Assembly (NCBI RefSeq): GCF_032062135.1
Contig: NC_092858.1
Coordinates: forward strand, 163,219,882 to 163,283,881
Origin: Pyxicephalus adspersus
Taxonomy: Eukaryota > Chordata > Amphibia > Anura > Pyxicephalidae
Direction of reading: 5' to 3'
Length of the DNA stretch: 64,000 nucleotides
The notes under the pieces are model-generated. The model searched no databases, was not told the DNA's origin, and worked only from the letters and a program-made list of their open reading frames with translations. Made by a program: the position numbers and the translations under genes. Below are positions 36,921 through 50,247 of the stretch, in pieces; positions within the stretch are counted from its first letter, which is position 1, and each line of letters begins with the position of its first letter.

Positions 36921-39900
36921 CAATTTATTAGTCGGATATAAAATAGTTTTAATATCTTAACCCCTAATAATGTAACGTTTCTTGCCTTCAATCTTATAAA
37001 GCAAGCAATTTACCTGTGTACACTATGCTGATTTTATTATGAAATAACATAATTGGAAAATCAACATCTGTCAAGACAATCTATAAATCTTCTATCGATC
37101 TATTTATATTCTATCTATTATCCTGCGATCATTGCCAAGCCTACACTGACACTGGAAAAATACAAATAAAAACATAGGAACATGCAGATTTGCTATCAGT
37201 GTAATAACTGTCGTTGTCAGATTTCAGTCCCACACTACTAGGTTTAATTCAAGCAAATCTAAAATAGAAGAACAAAGAAAAAAAAGGAAAAACATCAATA
37301 TTCGCTCAAGTGTTGGAACAAGGTTGCTTTTTATTCCCCCTGAGACTGTTATCGCTGAGAAAAAGTAATAATACTTATGACTAAACCAGGCTGTGTTTAA
37401 TAAAACCCCCTTTTTCATATGGGTCTGACAGGCAATTTCATATGATTCCTTTACGTTCTCTTAGATGTGCTCAAAGGGTTGGACTTCAAGGCACAAGGAA
37501 TTTTATAGTATAACTGCTCGAACAAGGTGTTCTTTTGCTATTGATCTAGAAGCATTAACACCCAGCAAAATGGGGAAAGAGAGGGTAAATTTTATGTGAT
37601 TTCATTTTGGATAAAGGAGGTTCCATTACATTCATTTTCCTGTAATATATTTCCTATGCCTTCTGCATTTTTCTCAGGATAAAAATGAACTCCTGGCAAA
37701 GACGGTAATACAGTGCTAAAATATATGTAACTGTTTTGCGTGATAAAGGAATTGTAATTTAGATCAGCCCATTTTGTAATGTAGACAGCCCTGCCAGCAG
37801 GTCTGAGATCTTCTAAAGCCACATGCAGATGTTAGGTAAATGTCACATAATTGTTGCTGGAAACAATCACAATCTTATCCAGTGACACATGAATGAATGA
37901 TCACTGTACACACAGCACCATTCTGTTCAATAGAGAGGGGAGAAGGGTACCTACTCTGCTCTCTTCCACAGGAGTGCACAGTGGTTTTTTCCATTTGGGC
38001 GTTCATCATTCCCCGTGGCCTGATTATAGACCAAGATTTTTTTTCTAATGGCATTTTCAGGCCCAAAATCTTTCGGTTTATACTTGAGTATTTACGTAAT
38101 ATTGGGGACCAGATCCTGACAAATTATGTATCTTTATGGAAGTCTAGATATGTTGTTCTCAAGCCTTAGCTATAATTTGCCACATGACTAATAATAATAT
38201 TTTTTTCATTATATTATAAGCCACCATATATAGGACAACAACTATTGTCCATTGTCAGTATCTGTGTAGTTTGTTTTGTTATACATCAGCTTGTGTAAAT
38301 AGGACAGCAATATTTTCATGGGCTTGCTGTTGTGTTTACTCCCATGCCCTAGCCTCATCTTCTGAACCAGCACTGGTTAATAGGTTGGTTCTATATACAA
38401 GTATAAGATCATATTATATATTCATTGGACATCCACATACTCTTGTAACCACACTCCCGTCTCCTTGGCTCCTGTATCTTAAGGTTGGAATGGTTCCATC
38501 TGCCAGCCCTGGACCACAGTAGTATGGAGTTGAGTTTTTGACATGATTGCCATTGGAGAGGTAAATATTTAGCCTTCTATTCCTAAAGCCATTTTTCAGC
38601 TTCATTTTTTGGAAGCAACAATATCACTTTTAGGATGATTTCCATATGGTAGCAAAATCCTGTAGGCATTGTGTAAGCATTGGCAGCTTACTAAGACGGT
38701 GTGAAAGCTTTGTTGATTTTTATGATGGACCGCTACAAGCTTTGTGAGCCTGATTCCCTGGGACGTAATATTCTTCAATACTCTATATGGGAATAAATAA
38801 TGTAGCAATACTTAGTCAGCTGGCTATTTAAGTTCCGATATGTACATACTCAGATTACCGCAGTGAAATTACCACTCTGTTAAAGCATTTCATCTACGCG
38901 ATTTGCGACACAATAGCTGAAATCTCCAAGTGCTCGAAACACTTTTAGTAGAACAATAGACATTGCTTTTAGGAGAAAACTCCCTGCAGTCCCCGATCAT
39001 TCCCAGCTGTCAGCCTCAAATCAGGCAGTGATGGTGTTTTCAAATGTGTTTATGTAGAAAATAAATCAGAGGCTCAGATGCAGCATAACATCCCTTTACC
39101 CCTTGCTTCTGGTGAATCATTCATTCATATATGCGAATACGGTTAACGTAGTATTGTTTTAAGGAAGCACTCTGGTCAAATGAAAAGAAAATGGTTCCGG
39201 AGGATGGTTTATAGGGCAGATCCCTAAAGATCACTGAATCTTTCCTACTAAAAGTCAAATCTAAGGGAAGATTTCACTGTTTTGCACAGCATAAAAAATA
39301 CATGGTGAAAAATACACAGGCACAGCATAAATGTCAATCTGATTTTGTATTGTGGCAGTAAAAAGTAACAAGACAGCTTTTTATTATAAAGCAGCATTAA
39401 TGTGATAATGTTTTGTAGAAGATGGCTTTTAAAATCACAGGTAATATGTTCCAATTACTTCCCTGTGAGCATCTGCGGGTGAATGTGACCAAGTGAGGTT
39501 GACATAACCTTCCCAACTTTATGAGATGCGAAAGAGTGACACCTTTAGCACAATGGAGACAAAGGACATTGACCATAAATGAATGTGCATAAAATGATTG
39601 GTTAAAGTCCAAGTGCTTTTTCTTCACTGTTACTTTTTATTTGAATCGGGTTTTCAAACCTAGAAAAGGTACAATATTTGCATTTTTTAATAGACATTGA
39701 ACCAAAAAAATTGAATAACCTACGAGGAAAGGGATGGATGAAAGAGGGATATATCTAAGTGATGGAACATTAGGGGTATTTTTTTTTTTACCTTACGCAG
39801 GCAAACTTGAAACTTTCAGAAAGAGTTGGATCACTTTTTTTTTTTACGTTACCCTATTCATTTTTTTAAAGAGGTAAACCAGTCATACTATACAGAATGC

Positions 39901-39984
39901 ACCCAAAATGACATTTTTCATGATTAGATAATGCGGCACTTGGCTACCTTAAGAGAGTCAGTTACACCCGACATTTTTCATGAA

Positions 39985-40246
39985 TAAAGTGGAACTTATG
40001 TTCTCCTGGATTTGCTGGAACTGAATAAACTTTTGTGGCGGAGTAACGCCATTCCAGCCTGGCCAATCATGATCAAGCCTTAGATCTGACACTTAGAAGC
40101 AAAGGAAGATGGTGACCCCTCAATGAAGTGGGGACAGACTGGTAAAAATAAAAGAATTGAATCAGAAGGGACAACGCCTCTCCCTTTGGTAATAAAGGAC
40201 CTGCCTAGTCACAATTTCTTATTTTCTATATTTAGTTCTGCTTTAA
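39985..40246 (+). mobile_element. TTAA-type MITE with CCTGGCCAATCA core, copy b
   Basis: The left end AAAGTGGAACTTATG and right end TTTAGTTCTGCTTTAA form an imperfect inverted repeat. The core CCTGGCCAATCATGAT at about 40055 links it to the copies near 24.5, 24.9, 55.3 and 56.4 kb. Confidence 0.65.
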
Positions 40247-40793
40247 AGGTAAAGCCCAGTTTGGGCAACTTTCCAGACAACAAATGTCTGTGAGCTTGCA
40301 CATAAAATGCTAACCTATACCTACGCTGATGGTGGCGGTATAGCATGAATGCATTGCTTTCATAGTCTTTTATTTTCGCCACCTTGATGGTGAATGGCTG
40401 TGATGTCAACTGGCTAAAGCCTGGAGCACATAAATGGTTTTTATTCACATTATGTTTTCTAAAACACAAATCAAAACCTTTGTCCTTCTCCATTCTGCAT
40501 ATTTTTCAAAAAACAAAATTGCTTGTATACATTTGTAATAATCATGGAACTATTACAGCAAATTATGCTTTTTCGAAATGTGGCATTTTCAACTGTGCAA
40601 CTTACAATAAGCTTTGTTCACCTAGCTGCATAATTAAGTAAGCTGTTTAAAAGGGCATTTGTACAATTTCAGGCATATTGTAATCATTTTAAATTGAATA
40701 TTTGTTTTGTAACAGTGTACATCTTGGCATTTATTTTGTGAAGGTAACTGATTTGCTATCTAAATCCTGATAATCCATGTGTTTGGTTATATC

Positions 40794-41797
40794 TAGTGTT
40801 GGTGCTCGAATTCAGGTTGTCCTTATATTCAACCTGAATATGGCTGTTCCAATTCGGATAGACCCGACCCGAAAAACACAGGATTCAATGGCGCAAATTT
40901 GTGTGTAAAACATTGTAAAAATTTGTTAAAAAAATTAATGTTAAAGTAATTTATTGAACGTGTGTGATTTGTTTAACTAACTTTTATTTTTTTACAGGTT
41001 ATCCCACAATGACAGGATGATTCCCACGGCTGCACAGATGTGGGAATCCTCCTGTCAGTGTGGGATCCCCGGGCACTAGAGGTTAAATGGGTCTCCCCAT
41101 TCATCACCTCTAGTGCTCTGTGATTGGCTGAGGAAAGGTAAGCCCTGATGACAGCTCAAGCGTCATCAGGATTTTCCTTTCCCCAGCCAATCACAGAGCA
41201 CTAGAGGTGAATGAATGGGGAGACCTGTCCCCATTTAACCTCTAGTGCCGCGGATCGCACACTGTTCTCAATGAGAAGATTCCCGGCACTAGAGGTTAAA
41301 TGGGGGAAGTCTGTCAATTCAAACCCTATAGTGCTCTCTGATTGGCTGAGGAAAGCTTTCCCCAGCCAATCAGGGAGCACTATCCCGATTCCTGGATAGA
41401 GTTTCTCTATCCAGGACCATAGCACTCCTGTGTTCTTGGATAGAGAAACTTTATCTAGGAACACATACTACTAGTACAGGGAGGCAACAGCAGTACAGGG
41501 AGGCAACAGCAATCAGAGGAGCGGAGCTGACAGCTCCGCTCCCAATTGCTGTTGCAGCCCTCTACTATGTGTTCCTGGATAAAGTTTCCCTATCCAAGAA
41601 CACATACAACTAGTAAAGGGCTGCAAGAGCAATTAGGGGAGCTGAGCTGTCAAGCTGCTCTTGCAGTTCTTCACAGTCCCTAAAAATATCCTGAATTTTC
41701 CCACCATTGGCTTTAATGGTGTTCGAAGTTGGCACTCGATCACTCAAACAATATCCCCCATTCAATCGAATAGCTGTGAGATATTCGACCAACACTA
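40794..41797 (+). mobile_element. hAT-type nonautonomous element, TAGTGTTGG family, rich in palindromes
   Basis: It starts TAGTGTTGG and ends CCAACACTA. The flanks GTTATATC (40786-40793) and GTTTTATC (41798-41805) match at 7 of 8, as in hAT target duplications. The 1004-bp interior is mostly nested hairpins. A large one at 41073-41248 is built from CACTAGAGGTTAAATGGG and GTGATTGGCTGAGGAAAGG arms. Another (41395-41455) uses TGGATAGAGTTTCTCTATCC. A 19-bp unit is duplicated in tandem at 41473-41510. No transposase is present. Confidence 0.88.
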
Positions 41798-42484
41798 GTT
41801 TTATCCTTTTCATCTGATCAGCACTGAATCTGCACTTCCATATCAGTCTTTCCACTGTAGTCTAACATTTATTGCAGCTAGTGATGGACTTTGCACAGTT
41901 TAGTGACAAGGCTGCAGTCCTTCTCAAAATCCTTTTGGAAGCCACTAAATTTGGTGGAACTGGATTTTTTAAATCATAAAAAAAACAGAAATGTCCTTAT
42001 GGACCATTTTCAGCGCCTACAACTTATATTTGGGTTGTTTTTAAACAAACTCTCACAAATCTCTCATTGCAGCTTCCTTTCACCTATTTTTGGATCTTTG
42101 AGACATTTTGTCAGAAGGAAATGTGCCAGACTTAACATAAATATAAAAAAAACGACTGTATCAAATTCTCAGACAAGTTGTGAAAAGCCGCTTGTGGCTC
42201 CCCGTGGCTGAGATTTCATAGCAGCAGATTTTGCTGCTGCTGTCAGTGGGAGAGCTTAAACTTTCGCTGTGCATTTTTATCATCCTGAAAAACACAGAGA
42301 CGTGCCGTAATCTAAACAGCTCAGTATTGTCACCCCTGAGGAGGAGGCTGCATGTGCAAGAGAACATGTCACCCCTGGGGTAAAGCAAAAATATAAATAT
42401 TCGGGCATGAGTAATAATATTGTTTAGCTTCATCTCAACACTTGCTCCTTCATTTATAATTTACTAACGCTAAGTAATCCCCAA

Positions 42485-42612
42485 CGGTTCCCTATTTCCT
42501 AAATGTAACTCCCGTGTCACTGTCTTTATTCGTCTTTGCAACCCTTATTTAATGTACAGTGCTGCGTAATATGTCGGCGCTAAAAAACTGTACAATAATA
42601 ATAATAATAACT
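42485..42612 (+). repeat. LINE 3' tail fragment
   Basis: GTGTCACTGTCTTTATTCGT, then TTTGCAACCC and GTGCTGCGTAATATGTCGGC, ending in (AATA)n, matches the tail at 59085-59205. Only the last 130 bp are present. Confidence 0.75.
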
Positions 42613-43176
42613 GAACCACATACATCCAGAAACACAAGAAACCATGAACTGTGTTCACAAGTTATATTTTTGCATTGAGGTTTTCGAGATGGTATATACA
42701 GAGGCATCAGTCAGAAATGCCATCCTAGACTTCAGCGATCAGCCATAAAAATCACTTCCATTGAAACACTTTCCAACCACAATGAAAGCATTTTCAAAGA
42801 GGTTGCAATGCAGTTGAAAGTGTTCTGAAGGGCAGCAGATAACTTAGACCTTTTGCAACATGACTAGACTAGAACCACATCAAAATTGAACACTTAAAAT
42901 TTCAAAACTTTTTATATTTCAGAGAGCAAAAACCGGAGAATAAAATGCTGGTAGCTGCAAAATTGTATTACCCGATATGTGTGCTACTGTTTATCAAATC
43001 TTTATTTTTAGTAATAAATCACAGTAAAGTTAATTTTAGTGCACATGGTGCAATCCCTTTAAAAGGCTTACAGGTGATCAGTTTAGATTTACCAAATAAT
43101 GACACTGTATTTTTTCCTCTTACTCGTGTTTGTGGTGATACATGCACAAATATTTGTGTACGTAAAAGTAATTGTG

Positions 43177-43317
43177 CAGTGTTCTCCCCAACCCCTTTTA
43201 GCTGGGTGCACCACCCACCACTTTTCTGTAACCACCCAGCTGTTTTTGGGTGGTTACTAATAGGCTGGGTCACAATATAGGGGCCACCACCCGCCTTTCT
43301 GTTTCGGTTGAGCACTG
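43177..43317 (+). mobile_element. CAGTG...CACTG MITE with 5-bp target duplication, copy 1
   Basis: It begins CAGTGTTCTCCCCAACCCCT, ends GAGCACTG, and is flanked by TTGTG on both sides (43172-43176, 43318-43322). The interior has the inverted motif AACCACCCAGCTG...GGGTGGTTACT. It is 141 bp and non-coding. A hAT subgroup or Transib-like origin is possible from the 5-bp duplication. Confidence 0.9.
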
Positions 43318-43404
43318 TTGTGTAAATATGGGGTGGGGTCTTTAAACATTTTGCTTTTTTCTCTAACTTACAATTTTTTAACATTCCCCTTTTTTTTAAA
43401 TTTG

Positions 43405-43795
43405 TATTTATTCAAAGTGTACTTAAACTTATAAAAACAAAAAGTCGCCAGCAGATAAAGCTAATTGACAAAAGAGCCACGCAATATTTACTTTGTAAAA
43501 AAAAAAATTCCTGGCTTCTGGTGGCTTTTTGTTTAAGCCGTATACAATACGGCTCATGTGCAGTGTTTGATTGTATAGGGTAAAGCTGCCGAAGACAATG
43601 TAAATTCAGTGCATGCACAGGAGTTATATCATTAGTGGCCATCTAATAGCTGAAAAGGATTGTCGTTTTCTTGGAAGTACATCGTGGAGCTGGCAGCAAA
43701 GATGGCGCCGTTCTAGAATGCAGCGATGACAGGTCCTTGGCCTGTCATCACTGCAGGTGAGTTGCACACAGGTAAGTCTAAACCATATTCGGCAG
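43405..43795. repeat. Possible MITE or unclassified repeat
   Basis: The stretch starts near CAAAGTGTACTTAAAC and has GC-richer central sequence. It contains the palindromes GCCGTATACAATACGGC (43537-43553) and GATGACAGGTCCTTGGCCTG followed by TCATC (43726-43750). The borders are unclear. Confidence 0.35.
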
Positions 43796-45758
43796 GTATG
43801 AAGTGTATACATACTGGTTGTGGTAGAACCTCATCACCAACCAATGAGTTTGGTTCCACTTCATCTACCGAAAAATATTTTTATGAGAAAGGAGCAAACA
43901 AATCCCGAACATGATAGCATGGTGAGGTGGATAGGTGTTCCTTATGGTGACACCAATGTCTTTTAGTTCCCTGATATCATGAATGCTTTTTGCCAGGGTA
44001 TGACAGATCTAAACCTGGAAGTGTTTATCCTCCCGCTTTCTGGCCCTTGGTCACCATTGTTGTTCAGGGCACCCAGGAGGGATAGGGATACTTAGCATCA
44101 TGTTCCAAATAAATGAAGAGACCCAAGGCCAAAAAAAATTACTTGGATTATGAAGAAGCTATGACTTTCTTTACATGCTAGTAACATGTAAAAAATGTTA
44201 CATCAGTTGTAGCAAAAGGGTTAAATAATATTTCCGATCTTGAAAAAGAAAACGTATATATGATGAACATTAGTAAGACCTAATATACATCCATATAACA
44301 TATATCTAATAGTCATATATGATTTTTCCAATTTGGATAATATTATCCTTTCCATGCCTATAAGATAAAAAGCTGATTGGAAGCCCTGGGTGGATTGATG
44401 AAACCACAGTGAACATTGTGATACATGTTCGTCAGATTTTCCAGATAAAAGGAGAGCCACAATCACTCTCTGCTGTAATGGCGCACTTAGTCCTGTGATT
44501 ATAGACCTCGGTTTTCTTTTTCCTGAACATTATTTGTGTTCTCGGTCTCTTTGAACCATCCGGGGAGGTGTATTGGTGGATCTGCATGCCAACAGCAATG
44601 TTATGTCTGCTCTGCCACATCAGTGAGAAGTAGAAAGGAGCAGATAATTAAAGATCCACCCCACTGGAATTTTCACACAGACTGCTTCTGTGATCACGTT
44701 TAACAGGTCTGAATCTGACAGTTTTTACTTTTATAGTAATATAAATAGAATAAAAAGGTGCTAACTTCCTACAGAACTTCTATATCCCTCGTATCCAGAA
44801 CTGCTGATAACATAATGTACACTTCAAATGAATTTTCAGTTTAAATCAGCTAAATACATTCTAAGGGTATGAAACCAACATATCAGAAAGCAGCCACAGA
44901 AAGGATCTTTGCGGCCTGTGGGAAAGCAGTGGTCTCTCTTCAGAGGTCTGACAATCCCCCTACTCAGTCAGAGTCACAGGGACCAAGGATTTCAGTAATT
45001 TGGGGATGGCCTGCTGGACCTTTGCAATCCACACAAGAACCACACAAACCACAAATATCCACACAAGACCAATGGGCCCCTATCCTGCAGCTGCTAGAAG
45101 GGGACTGGATCTTTTATTCAGCCTGTAGCTGCCATGAGCTGTATTCACACCTGTAGTAGGTAAACAAAACACATATAGTGGTTGTCTTACAGATTTCAGG
45201 GAGTTTGTCAGATAGCTTTGACCATATTTTTGCCTGGCCCTTATTTGACCCTCCATTGAAATGAGCATTTGGAACCCATTTGGAACCCCTTAGTTGCAGG
45301 GCTCTGTGTGGTTGTCTATTGCAGAATTCAGGTTATTTTACCTGCATATTTTCACACTACCCTCCAACCATAGGAGCATGTACTGGGACATTTAATTTTA
45401 AAAGTTTTTCACACATTTGGGGGTACAGAGAAGGTTTTAGAAAAGTGGATCATGTACAGCTATGAAATGTGTAAAGAAACAGAAAGGCATTGACTACCTT
45501 GTTTTCATGCAGCTGGAATGTATTTAGTTAATTAGACTTCAGGTTCATTTAGGGTTTAAACTGACTTCAAATCACGTTCCAGAATTTAGGACCTCAATGG
45601 GGACATGTTTATATAGCAAACACATACTTTTCATTCACCTTTAACTAGCCACAGTGGTTCAATGCTGATCCAGGGACCCAAATGCAACACTCTCAATATA
45701 GAATGGCAAATACATATATGAATTTGGCTAGTGGTTTGTAGATAGATAAGAAAGATTG

Positions 45759-45903
45759 GTCGTGATTTATTAAAGCTCTATTAAAACATTTTCCAACTAA
45801 TAGCAATGAGTTTGAGGAAATCTAGTCCTGGTTTGCTGGATCACCTAGGTTCTCTCATAATAGCCTTTCTTCTCCAGCCTTGAGAACTTTAATAAATCAG
45901 GGC
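45759..45903 (+). mobile_element. Short palindromic MITE (GCCCTGATTT family), internally shortened copy
   Basis: The left end GATTTATTAAAGCTCTATTA and right end TCCAGCCTTGAGAACTTTAA with AAATCAGGGC match the copy at 2434-2653. The middle is shorter, keeping GTTTGCTGGATCACCTAGGT. Confidence 0.78.
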
Positions 45904-46759
45904 TATTATGTTATTTCATAACCCAATCAGACGCAATAGTTTCCTCAACCAAATCATTATTCAGGCCACATACCAGCATATAAATCCAGAATTCCAGGGC
46001 TTTTTAGAGATGTATCTACAACTCACACATATAAAATATATAAAAATGCCAGCAATCTTTATTAGAGTATCTATGCATAAAATGACAATAATATGGTAAA
46101 AGAAACAGTCAATGCCCATCACTGCTTTCCTGGCAAAATGCTATGATCCAGATGATTGGAAATTTTGTAGGAAATAAGTGATCCTTAAAAAGAACATTCT
46201 TCGTCCATAGACAATTGCTTAATACCTATTACCTATTGGTTACCTATTGGTACCATGCCTGTTTTCTCCCTTGGTGCCGCTCAATATGTGCTCCATAATT
46301 GTGCTGAAGATAGATGGAACTCCAATCTGTTATGCTTCAGTAAAAAGCTGATTCCATAAGTGAAATACTATATTTATTTTTGTATATAGAGTATATTTAT
46401 TATTAGAACTTTATTGTAAAAACTTTGTAAGTCTAATGGTTGTTTCCTGGGAAAGTGGATGATATATCCATTTAATGTGTCGAAAATACCCACTGAGAAC
46501 CATCCAGCCACTATAAGATGGTTGAGCAGTGACTGTTTCTTGTAATTTTCTGATTTAATAATCTAATAAAGATTGCTGGCATTTTATTATATATATATAT
46601 GTGTTGTAGAAACATTCCTAAAAAGTCACTTTTTGTTTTTTTCTTGATTCATAATCTAGTCACCACAGTGTTATAATCTGTAAAACAGGTGTTGTTTAGA
46701 TTACATGGTAGAAGGTGTGTATTTTAAAATCATTGGCGTTAGAATGTTAAAGCTATCCT

Positions 46760-47110
46760 GCTATTTAATTATGGCAAATGCTACCAACCTTAAAGATATG
46801 ACAAAGTTACGTGATCGGCTTTTGATCACCATCTGCTTCATTAAATAATGAGAACTTGGTGAATGGCGGAGAGTAAGCCACATGACCTGATCTAATGATA
46901 GAGCTCTCTCTGGTCAATTAAAAGGAAGTCAATGGCACTTTACTGTATACTGACTGTGGCCCCGCTTTTAAGAATGGGACTGGTCTTGACATGCATATTG
47001 CAATACAGTGTACTGGATAATGGTATGCACACTTCATTATAATTATGTCCCTTATTTTTAGTGACAAAGGTCATCAGAACAAATATAGAGTGCAAATTCA
47101 CCTTTTAGTT
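46760..47110 (-). repeat. Interspersed repeat, copy 2 of an inverted pair
   Basis: Inverse of the sequence at 36609-36920, with ordered blocks ACCAACCTTAAAG, GACAAAGTTACGTG, GCTTTTAAGAATGGGACTGG and AGTGACAAAGGTCATCAG. It lies about 10 kb away in the opposite direction. Confidence 0.8.
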
Positions 47111-47914
47111 CGTCTTGCATCAACATTTGCTATATTAAAGTGGGACTGTACTTGCTTATGGGTGGTGAGATTATGCCATAATCAGTAAGTATATGGCACA
47201 GGCTTGTCTTGCAGGCACCATGCATCAATGACAAGTCCAGATTCTTGTCATTGTTGCATCCTAGGAAGCCATCATCTTCGTATGATTAATTGTCAGACTT
47301 TGTGGTCCATGGGGATTCTCCTCTAATATCTAACATTGTATGTGTAGCCCATTCATAATGACCACAGTGGTTCAATACAGACCAAATAACTCAAATGCAA
47401 TGATCTAATTGATGGATCGATGAAGATTTTAATATTTTTTGTTGGGTGGGACCCTAAAGCATCAATGAAATACAGAAGAATCAGTTTTAGATAGATGGAT
47501 AGATCATCTATATATTTTCTATACTTTTATACTACACATTTATATACTTTCCTGTAAATATTAGGAAGAAAATGGTAGGGGAAGGGGTAGTGGAGTCACC
47601 GATACCCCAGTGTATTTAGCACAATAACAGCAGAGAAGCACAGCCCTGCGGATATCTGCAGTACACTATTTACATTCCTCCCAAGGACTGGAGAAGTGAG
47701 AGTTTAATTAATATCGTTACAGAGCTAACAATAAATTATTGAAGCAGTTAGGAGGAGGTAAACTTTTAAGCGGCGTGAAAACAATGAATGATTTCAGACA
47801 CTTGAAATGCGTCCTCTGTGTAATAGTAACTGCTCGCCCCTAGCACGGTGTCTGGAGGAAGACAATTGATTTTATAAATTTGTTTAGAACTACTTGAAGC
47901 TGTGTGGCGGTAAG

Positions 47915-48600
47915 TTAAAGAGCACCTGTAATCAATATATGTTTCCCGCTGGAAACAATATGAATATGACAAAGTGGATTTTACCTAATTCCTCTACAGC
48001 CTGTTCAAGAATAAGCATAAAAAATAGGTAGCCTACATAAAGAAACGTGTACAGCTAGTGTTAAAAAAAAAATAAGCTCTGCCTGTAATACTTACCTAAG
48101 TTGAGCACCATTGAGCATTATGGAACCACCCCTGAGCAAGACAACCTACATTCCAAGCCAATCAATGCAGAGAACAAAGCTGACGTCATCAAGTCATCAT
48201 CACTCTCTCCATCATCACTCTCTGCTCATTGCTTGAAAACTGATTTAGGAAAGCACACAACATGTCACATGCTCAGATTACAGAGGATTTAAGAAAAAAG
48301 GTAAGAGAGACAGAGAGATGAATTCAGCTTCTTGTACTTTCACTGTTAGGCTAGGGAAAGGACAAGACCTGTAAGTGCAGCAGAGAAAAATCAGGAGTCC
48401 TGTGTTCTATGGCAGGGCAAAAATTGAAACTCTTTGGCAGGTAACACAACTTCTGTGTAATGTGATTTGGCTGTGCATTTATCTATTTGGTAAAGTGCAG
48501 CTTTAAACCTCAGTGGTGAAATAAAGAAATTTACAGTCTGAATCTCTGCTGGGTAAGAAACATCTGCTTTCGCAGTGTGTGGCTGACAGGTACACTTTAA
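47915..48600 (+). mobile_element. TTAA-type MITE (686 bp)
   Basis: The ends TTAAAGAGCACCTGT and the inverse of ACAGGTACACTTTAA agree at 13 of 15 positions, with TTAA at the border. The interior repeats TCATCACTCTCT at about 48199 and 48217. Kolobok-like origin is inferred only from the TTAA. Confidence 0.65.
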
Positions 48601-49757
48601 TGGCACCGTCTAAGGAAGTTTCCTCCACATGCAATCCACCCATCCTGGCGCCTGAATGAATTCTTGGCTTCCTGATTGTGTTACGCTAGCTTGTGTAACT
48701 CTTTCAGAAGCGTCACTGAATGACATTTTATTCATTGCAAATGATCGATTCTGCCACCCCAGCAGGAATGCAATGAGCTGATGCCGATGAATTTAAGAAG
48801 CTTTTTTTTTTTTGGCTGATGAGTATGAACGGCGGAGTCCTGGTTGATGGACCTCAATACGGTGCATTGCTATAGATGAATTATTCATCTTCCTATCACT
48901 CCCACATCATTTACCTTTTATTCTGCTTTGCCTGCACAGATAGCATTGATTTTTCCATCACATGCTGGAGCATTAATAACAGGGAAGGGAAGATATCACT
49001 TCACCGACAGAAAGAAAAGAAAGAGAAACTGGAGTTGACGTATATTACTAATGGCCCGACTTAACACCCAAAGGCAGTGTAGAACCTAGTTAGGCCTTAA
49101 CTTGTCACATGAATAGGGCGGTGGAGGTCGTTTAGCAGGCTGCCCAATTCTCAGTCACTCCATTGGCATTTGCCTTTAGGCTTATGTCACATTAGTGATC
49201 TTGTCACTGGTGCCATTCTACAGCTTCGGGATCACTTAGGAGTCCATTTATTAAGCAGCACTATAGCCTTATTTGTTGAAATACTGTAAAAAAAAAAAAT
49301 GAAAAGGAAATGACATATATGAAGCATATGTATGTTGATGTATTGTTTACTAATTGCTGTACAATTGGGACGCAAGAGGAATGCCATTAATAACTATAGA
49401 AAAATAAAAGTGTCAATCATTTGAAAAACACACCTTAATTGTATTCAAATTATTTTACTTTATGAAGTGGGGGTAAAATATCTAGGTATGATGCCTCACC
49501 ATTAATCCAATGACTCTCATCTTCCTATGTGTTTTTATGCCATCCTGGGGCTTAAAGAGTCATCTCCCAACACCAAGTGTAATCACAATTTTTTAGCCAC
49601 CTTTACTTTACTTTTTTTTTCATACAACTTTGTCCAGCTCTGCTGGGATGAGATTCTCTGAGTACCACAACTGCTCCTTCCTATGACTCTGTTACTAGTT
49701 TAGGTTTCACCAGCTTGCCTTGTGTCATGAGAAAATAGATGGCTGGTAGATGGGGAG

Positions 49758-50247
49758 TAGGGATGACCGAGAATGCCTCTAGCATTCTCTCGAAAATTTC
49801 CTTGAACTTCCGATGGTTCCGCAAAATTTCGGCGAACCAATTTTGCAAAACCTTTGGAAGATTGAGGAAATTATAACAGGAGGATTCACGGGGGATTCAC
49901 AGGATTCGCAGGCTGCGGCTGCATTGATTGAGAAGATCCCCGGGCACTAGAGGTTAATTAACCTCTAGTGCCCCAGGATCACAGTGCAACTGCAGAAGAA
50001 CCCTCAATGGAGAAACTCTTGCAGCTCTGGGAAACCTGTTTGCGATCCCCGGCACTAGAGGTTAAATGGGGACAAGTATCCCTATTCAAAACCTATAGTG
50101 CTCACTAATTGGCTGAGGCTGAAGCTTTTTTTGAAAAACATTTTTTTAAGTGGCGAATTTACAGCGGCCTTTCTCGCATAGAATTTCTGTAAGCGAGAGC
50201 AGCCGAATTTGCCGCCAGATCAAGTTTTAAAAACTTGCTCATCCCTA
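49758..50247 (+). mobile_element. hAT-type MITE, TAGGGATGA family copy 2
   Basis: It starts TAGGGATGACCGAGAATGCC and ends GCTCATCCCTA. The flanks ATGGGGAG (49750-49757) and ACGGGGAG (50248-50255) agree at 7 of 8. The interior carries the palindrome GGGCACTAGAGGTTAATTAA (from 49942) and the cassette GGCACTAGAGGTTAAATGGG (from 50051), shared with the element at 40794. Confidence 0.9.
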
